Source of the DNA: Lentisphaera sp.
GTDB lineage: Bacteria > Verrucomicrobiota > Lentisphaeria > Victivallales > GWF2-50-93
NCBI GenBank assembly: GCA_020721745.1
Contig: DYMC01000099.1
Location: 1-8,840, forward strand
Direction: 5' to 3'
Length of the DNA stretch: 8,840 bases
Both the position numbers and the translations under genes were made by a program. Below are positions 6,376-8,840 of this stretch, in pieces (position 1 is the stretch's first letter; each line of letters begins with the position of its first letter). Under the pieces are notes generated by a model. The model saw only the letters and a program-made list of their open reading frames with translations. It did no database searches and was not told the DNA's origin.

Positions 6376-6400
6376 AAGAAGCGGCAGAGCCGCTTCTTTT
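6374..6400. terminator. bidirectional intrinsic terminator between convergent genes
   Basis: AAAAGAAGCGGC (6374-6385) and GCCGCTTCTTTT (6389-6400) make a perfect 12-bp stem with the 3-base loop AGA. The A and T ends of the stem give a U-rich tail on either strand. It starts at the ATPase stop codon and ends three bases from the enolase stop, so one structure can end both transcripts. Confidence 0.92.
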
Positions 6401-6403
6401 ATT

Positions 6404-7687
6404 TCAGCAATAATAACGGGCGAGATTCCCAAGTTCCTCTTCGATCCTGAGGAGCTGGTTGTATTTGCATATCCTGTCCGTCCTGCTTGCCGAGCCGGTC
6501 TTGATCTGTCCGGCGTTCGTCGCCACGGCAATGTCGGCTATCGTGCTGTCCTCGGTCTCGCCTGAACGATGGCTTACGACGGCGGTCCAGCCGGCCTTGT
6601 GGGCCATTTCGATCGCATCGAGCGTCTCGGTGAGCGAGCCGATCTGGTTCACCTTGATGAGGATCGAGTTTGCGGACTTTTCCTTTATGCCGCGGGCCAG
6701 GTATTCGACGTTCGTGACAAAGAGGTCGTCTCCGACGAGCTGGATCTGGCTGCCGAGCTCGGATGTGAGCATCCCCCATCCCTTCCAGTCGCTTTCGGCC
6801 ATTCCGTCCTCGATGGAGTCTATCGGATATGTCTTCACGAGCTTGGCCAGATACTCGACCATCTGTTCGGAGCTCTTCACCATGCCTTTTCCTGCCTTCT
6901 TGAATTCATACTTGCCGTTCTTGAAGAATTCGCTTGCCGCAGGGTCGAGGGCTATGGACACATCGCCCTTGTCCGCCTTGCGCCCGGCCTTGTATCCGGC
7001 ATCCTTGATCGCGGAGACAATCACATCAAGCGCATCCTCGATGCTGTCGAGGTTCGGGGCGAATCCGCCTTCGTCGCCGACCGCGGTGCTAAGCCCTCTC
7101 TTCTTGATGACGGACTTGAGGGCGTGGAAGACTTCGACCCCCATCCTAAGCCCTTCCTTGAAGCTCTTTGCGCCGATCGGCCGGATCATGAATTCCTGGA
7201 AGTCTATCGGAGCATCGGAGTGCGCGCCGCCGTTGATGATGTTCATCATCGGGACTGGCAGGCGCTTCGCATTCGTTCCGCCGATGTAGCGGTATAGCGG
7301 CATTTCGAGGAAGTTCGCGGCCGCCTTGGCACATGCGAGCGACACGCCCAGGACCGCGTTCGCGCCGAGATTCTTCTTCGTCTTGCTGCCATCGAGGTCA
7401 ATCATGAGCTTGTCTATCGCCGCCTGGCAGGTCACATCCATGCCTTCGATCTTCGGGGCTATCTTCTTGTTCACGTTGTCAACAGCCTTGAGGACACCCT
7501 TGCCGAGGTAGCGCTTCTTGTCGCCATCCCTCAGTTCGAGCGCTTCGTTTTCGCCCGTGGAAGCCCCGGACGGGACGGCGGCCCTTCCGACGATTCCGCA
7601 GTCGAGGGTCACATCAACCTCGACTGTGGGGTTTCCCCTCGAGTCGAGGATTTCCCTTGCCTTGACACAGCAGATGCTTGCGGACAT
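6404..7687 (-). CDS. eno: enolase (phosphopyruvate hydratase)
   Basis: 427 residues, full length. Enolase interconverts 2-phosphoglycerate and phosphoenolpyruvate in glycolysis and needs magnesium; it is cytosolic. Visible residues: SGASTGE (40-46) with the mobile-loop serine, catalytic Glu206 in GDEGGFAPN, metal ligands Asp248 (ALDPA), Glu293 (IEDGM) and Asp320 (GDDLFVTN), catalytic Lys345 (KVNQIGS), and the C-terminal signature SHRSGETEDSTIAD (372-385) with GQIKTGSASRTDR. The N-terminal metal-loop segment reads NGGAHSDAPIDFQEFM, where many bacteria have HADN. The ATG at 7687 has GGAG eight bases upstream (TCTCCT at 7695-7700 on the plus strand) and a consensus promoter further up. It is transcribed alone in this window and stops at the shared terminator. 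Confidence 0.98.
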   Translation of the reverse strand: MSASICCVKAREILDSRGNPTVEVDVTLDCGIVGRAAVPSGASTGENEALELRDGDKKRYLGKGVLKAVDNVNKKIAPKIEGMDVTCQAAIDKLMIDLDGSKTKKNLGANAVLGVSLACAKAAANFLEMPLYRYIGGTNAKRLPVPMMNIINGGAHSDAPIDFQEFMIRPIGAKSFKEGLRMGVEVFHALKSVIKKRGLSTAVGDEGGFAPNLDSIEDALDVIVSAIKDAGYKAGRKADKGDVSIALDPAASEFFKNGKYEFKKAGKGMVKSSEQMVEYLAKLVKTYPIDSIEDGMAESDWKGWGMLTSELGSQIQLVGDDLFVTNVEYLARGIKEKSANSILIKVNQIGSLTETLDAIEMAHKAGWTAVVSHRSGETEDSTIADIAVATNAGQIKTGSASRTDRICKYNQLLRIEEELGNLARYYC

Positions 7688-7740
7688 TTTCGTGTCTCCT
7701 TTTTTGAATTTGGAATTTATGTATTGTCTTGAGGGGATAG

Positions 7741-7768
7741 ATTATAGCCCGGGAAGTTTTTTTGTCAA
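7741..7768 (-). promoter_or_regulatory. consensus sigma-70 promoter of eno
   Basis: On the minus strand a perfect TTGACA (7768-7763) is followed after 16 bases by a perfect TATAAT (7746-7741). The spacer begins with six A and ends in CCCGGGC. Transcription would start near 7734, leaving a leader of about 46 bases that contains the enolase ribosome site. This fits high constitutive expression of a glycolytic gene. Confidence 0.88.
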
Positions 7769-7813
7769 ACGGGAAGATCAATTACGAAAGACGCAGAAGC
7801 CCGCGGAAAAATC

Positions 7814-8728
7814 ATGGATGCTGAAATCTTAAGGGAACAGCTCTTGCGCCTATGCTCCGAATTCGGGCTTCTCTCCGCCGCCGTGATGAGGCTGGACGAG
7901 GAGCGGAAATCCGAAATCGTGAAGGAGCTTTCCGCAGTTTATCGCGACGGAAACAGGTCCCTGCTTTCGCCATATCTCCTGCGCTCGCTCGCACGCCGTG
8001 CGAATCCCTTCGCCGAGCGCCCATGGGCCAAGTCCTTCCTCTGCCTGGCGGTGCCGCTCGACACAATACCTGAACTGGATATGGATATTCCGAAAAACCC
8101 CGGAAATGATTTCGTGACGGCCGCAGCATACGCCGCAAAACTCGACTACCACATATTCTGCACGGAGATCGCGGAAAAATTCGTGGCAAGGCTTGAGACG
8201 GTCTCCGTCTCCAGCTTTAAGAGCGAAGTCTGCGTTGACATCAAGGCCGCCCCGGAGAAGATCCTTGCGAAATTCGCAGGGCTCGGGGATATCGGCCTCA
8301 ACAACTGCCTCGTATGCAAAGGCTCGTCGTCGTTTTTCATAGCATCGGCATTCCTCGACGCGGAACTGCCCGACGCGAGGACAGGGTGCGGCGAACTTCC
8401 CTGCGGAAGCTGCGGAAAATGCCTGAGGCTATGCCCGACAGGCGCGCTGTCTCCGGACGACTTTTGCCCTGAAAAGTGCATCAGCTATCTGAGCATGGAG
8501 AAAAAGGGCGAGCTCCGCACGGAGGAGAGGAAGATGCTCGGAGAAAGCATATTCGGATGCGACATCTGCACTGCGGCATGTCCAAACAGCACAAAATCCT
8601 CTCCCCTCAAAATGGATCGCAAATGGCTGCTGAATTTGGACAAGAAAGACTTCGAGCGAATCTTCGCGAAGTCGCCAATACTATATGCCCGACTGGAAAG
8701 GCTCAAGAGAAATGCGGAAAAAGACTGA
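7814..8728 (+). CDS. QueG-related double [4Fe-4S] cluster protein
   Basis: 304 residues, soluble. The C-terminal half matches the epoxyqueuosine reductase (QueG) layout: C-x2-C-x2-C-x3-CP (Cys197, 200, 203, 207), then CISYLSMEKKGEL with Cys222, then GCDICTAACP (Cys249, 252, 256), enough for two [4Fe-4S] clusters. QueG uses cobalamin and two clusters to reduce epoxyqueuosine in tRNA to queuosine. The central AGLG-x-IG motif is present (155-161), but the preceding D-(S/T)-x-P catalytic-acid motif reads KAAP (144-147), and the usual IGKN reads IGLNN. The protein is shorter than most QueG proteins, with under 50 residues after the last cysteine and so no HEAT-like tail. It may therefore be a QueG homologue with another role. 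GGA lies six bases before the ATG at 7814. It is divergent from eno. Confidence 0.8.
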   Translation: MDAEILREQLLRLCSEFGLLSAAVMRLDEERKSEIVKELSAVYRDGNRSLLSPYLLRSLARRANPFAERPWAKSFLCLAVPLDTIPELDMDIPKNPGNDFVTAAAYAAKLDYHIFCTEIAEKFVARLETVSVSSFKSEVCVDIKAAPEKILAKFAGLGDIGLNNCLVCKGSSSFFIASAFLDAELPDARTGCGELPCGSCGKCLRLCPTGALSPDDFCPEKCISYLSMEKKGELRTEERKMLGESIFGCDICTAACPNSTKSSPLKMDRKWLLNLDKKDFERIFAKSPILYARLERLKRNAEKD

Positions 8729-8779
8729 TGGGGAAAAACTGTGTGTGGGTGGAGCCTGCCCCGAGAAGGGATTACTGCG

Positions 8780-8824
8780 AGGCGGGCAGAACCGCCTATG
8801 ATCTCCTACCAGCCCTGGCGGGCT
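8780..8824. other. two short hairpins after the QueG-like gene
   Basis: AGGCGG (8780-8785) pairs with CCGCCT (8792-8797) around a 6-base loop, and AGCCC (8811-8815) pairs with GGGCT (8820-8824) around TGGC. Neither is followed by a clear T run, so they are weak terminator candidates or part of another intergenic repeat cut by the window edge. Confidence 0.35.
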
Positions 8825-8840
8825 AGATCCTTACTTCTAG

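Noticed and set aside
8728..8826. 32-codon ORF starting in a TGATG overlap with the QueG-like stop
   Set aside because: The stop/start overlap suggests coupling, but the ribosome site is weak, the product resembles nothing, and the DNA is made of short hairpins at the window edge.
1..8840. CRISPR array, tRNA, rRNA, insertion sequence or phage genes
   Set aside because: No regularly spaced repeats, no cloverleaf or rRNA-like stretch, and no transposase, integrase or phage protein motif was seen in any frame.

Overview
The window is an ordinary-looking stretch of bacterial chromosome with moderately high GC. The genes are intact, the 5' leaders are short, and one intergenic repeat family is conspicuous. 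No ribosomal RNA or phylogenetic marker gene settles the source. The enolase variant (HSDAPIDFQEF in place of the usual HADN-type motif) and the palindromic GCCCTACC repeats suggest a Verrucomicrobiota/Lentisphaerota-type (PVC) bacterium. That is an inference of modest confidence.

Layout. (1) Positions 1-93 hold one copy of a GC-rich palindromic repeat that runs into the leader of a bioF-like gene (94-1335, +), a PLP-dependent 8-amino-7-oxononanoate synthase. (2) Three minus-strand genes form an apparent operon read right to left: glgB (glycogen branching enzyme, 4231-2009), a small basic ORF (1996-1769), and a 144-residue conserved-looking protein of unknown function with a C-x4-C-x-C motif (1779-1345). 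The last gene converges on bioF with only 9 bases between stop codons. An 11-bp tandem repeat inside the small ORF makes its reading frame depend on copy number. (3) Positions 4238-4583 are a 346-base divergent intergenic region. It holds a likely glgB promoter, a second and longer copy of the repeat seen at position 1, two compact hairpins, and a possible promoter for the next operon. (4) A FecCD-type permease (4584-5597, +) and its ABC ATPase (5590-6375, +) overlap by 8 bases and form the inner-membrane half of a siderophore/haem/cobalamin-type importer. No binding protein lies beside them. (5) A perfect 12-bp hairpin with A and T flanks (6374-6400) serves as a terminator in both directions, between the ATPase gene and enolase (7687-6404, -). 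Enolase has a near-perfect sigma-70 promoter. (6) Divergent from enolase is a 304-residue double [4Fe-4S] protein related to epoxyqueuosine reductase QueG (7814-8728, +) that lacks the usual catalytic-Asp motif. Two short hairpins follow at the right edge.

The genes do not form one pathway: they are separate housekeeping units (biotin precursor synthesis, glycogen branching, metal-chelate uptake, glycolysis, a redox protein). I found no clear new multi-gene system. The points most worth following are the modular palindromic repeat family, the frame-cycling 11-bp repeat between glgB and the unknown 144-residue gene, and the altered active-site motif in the QueG-like protein.
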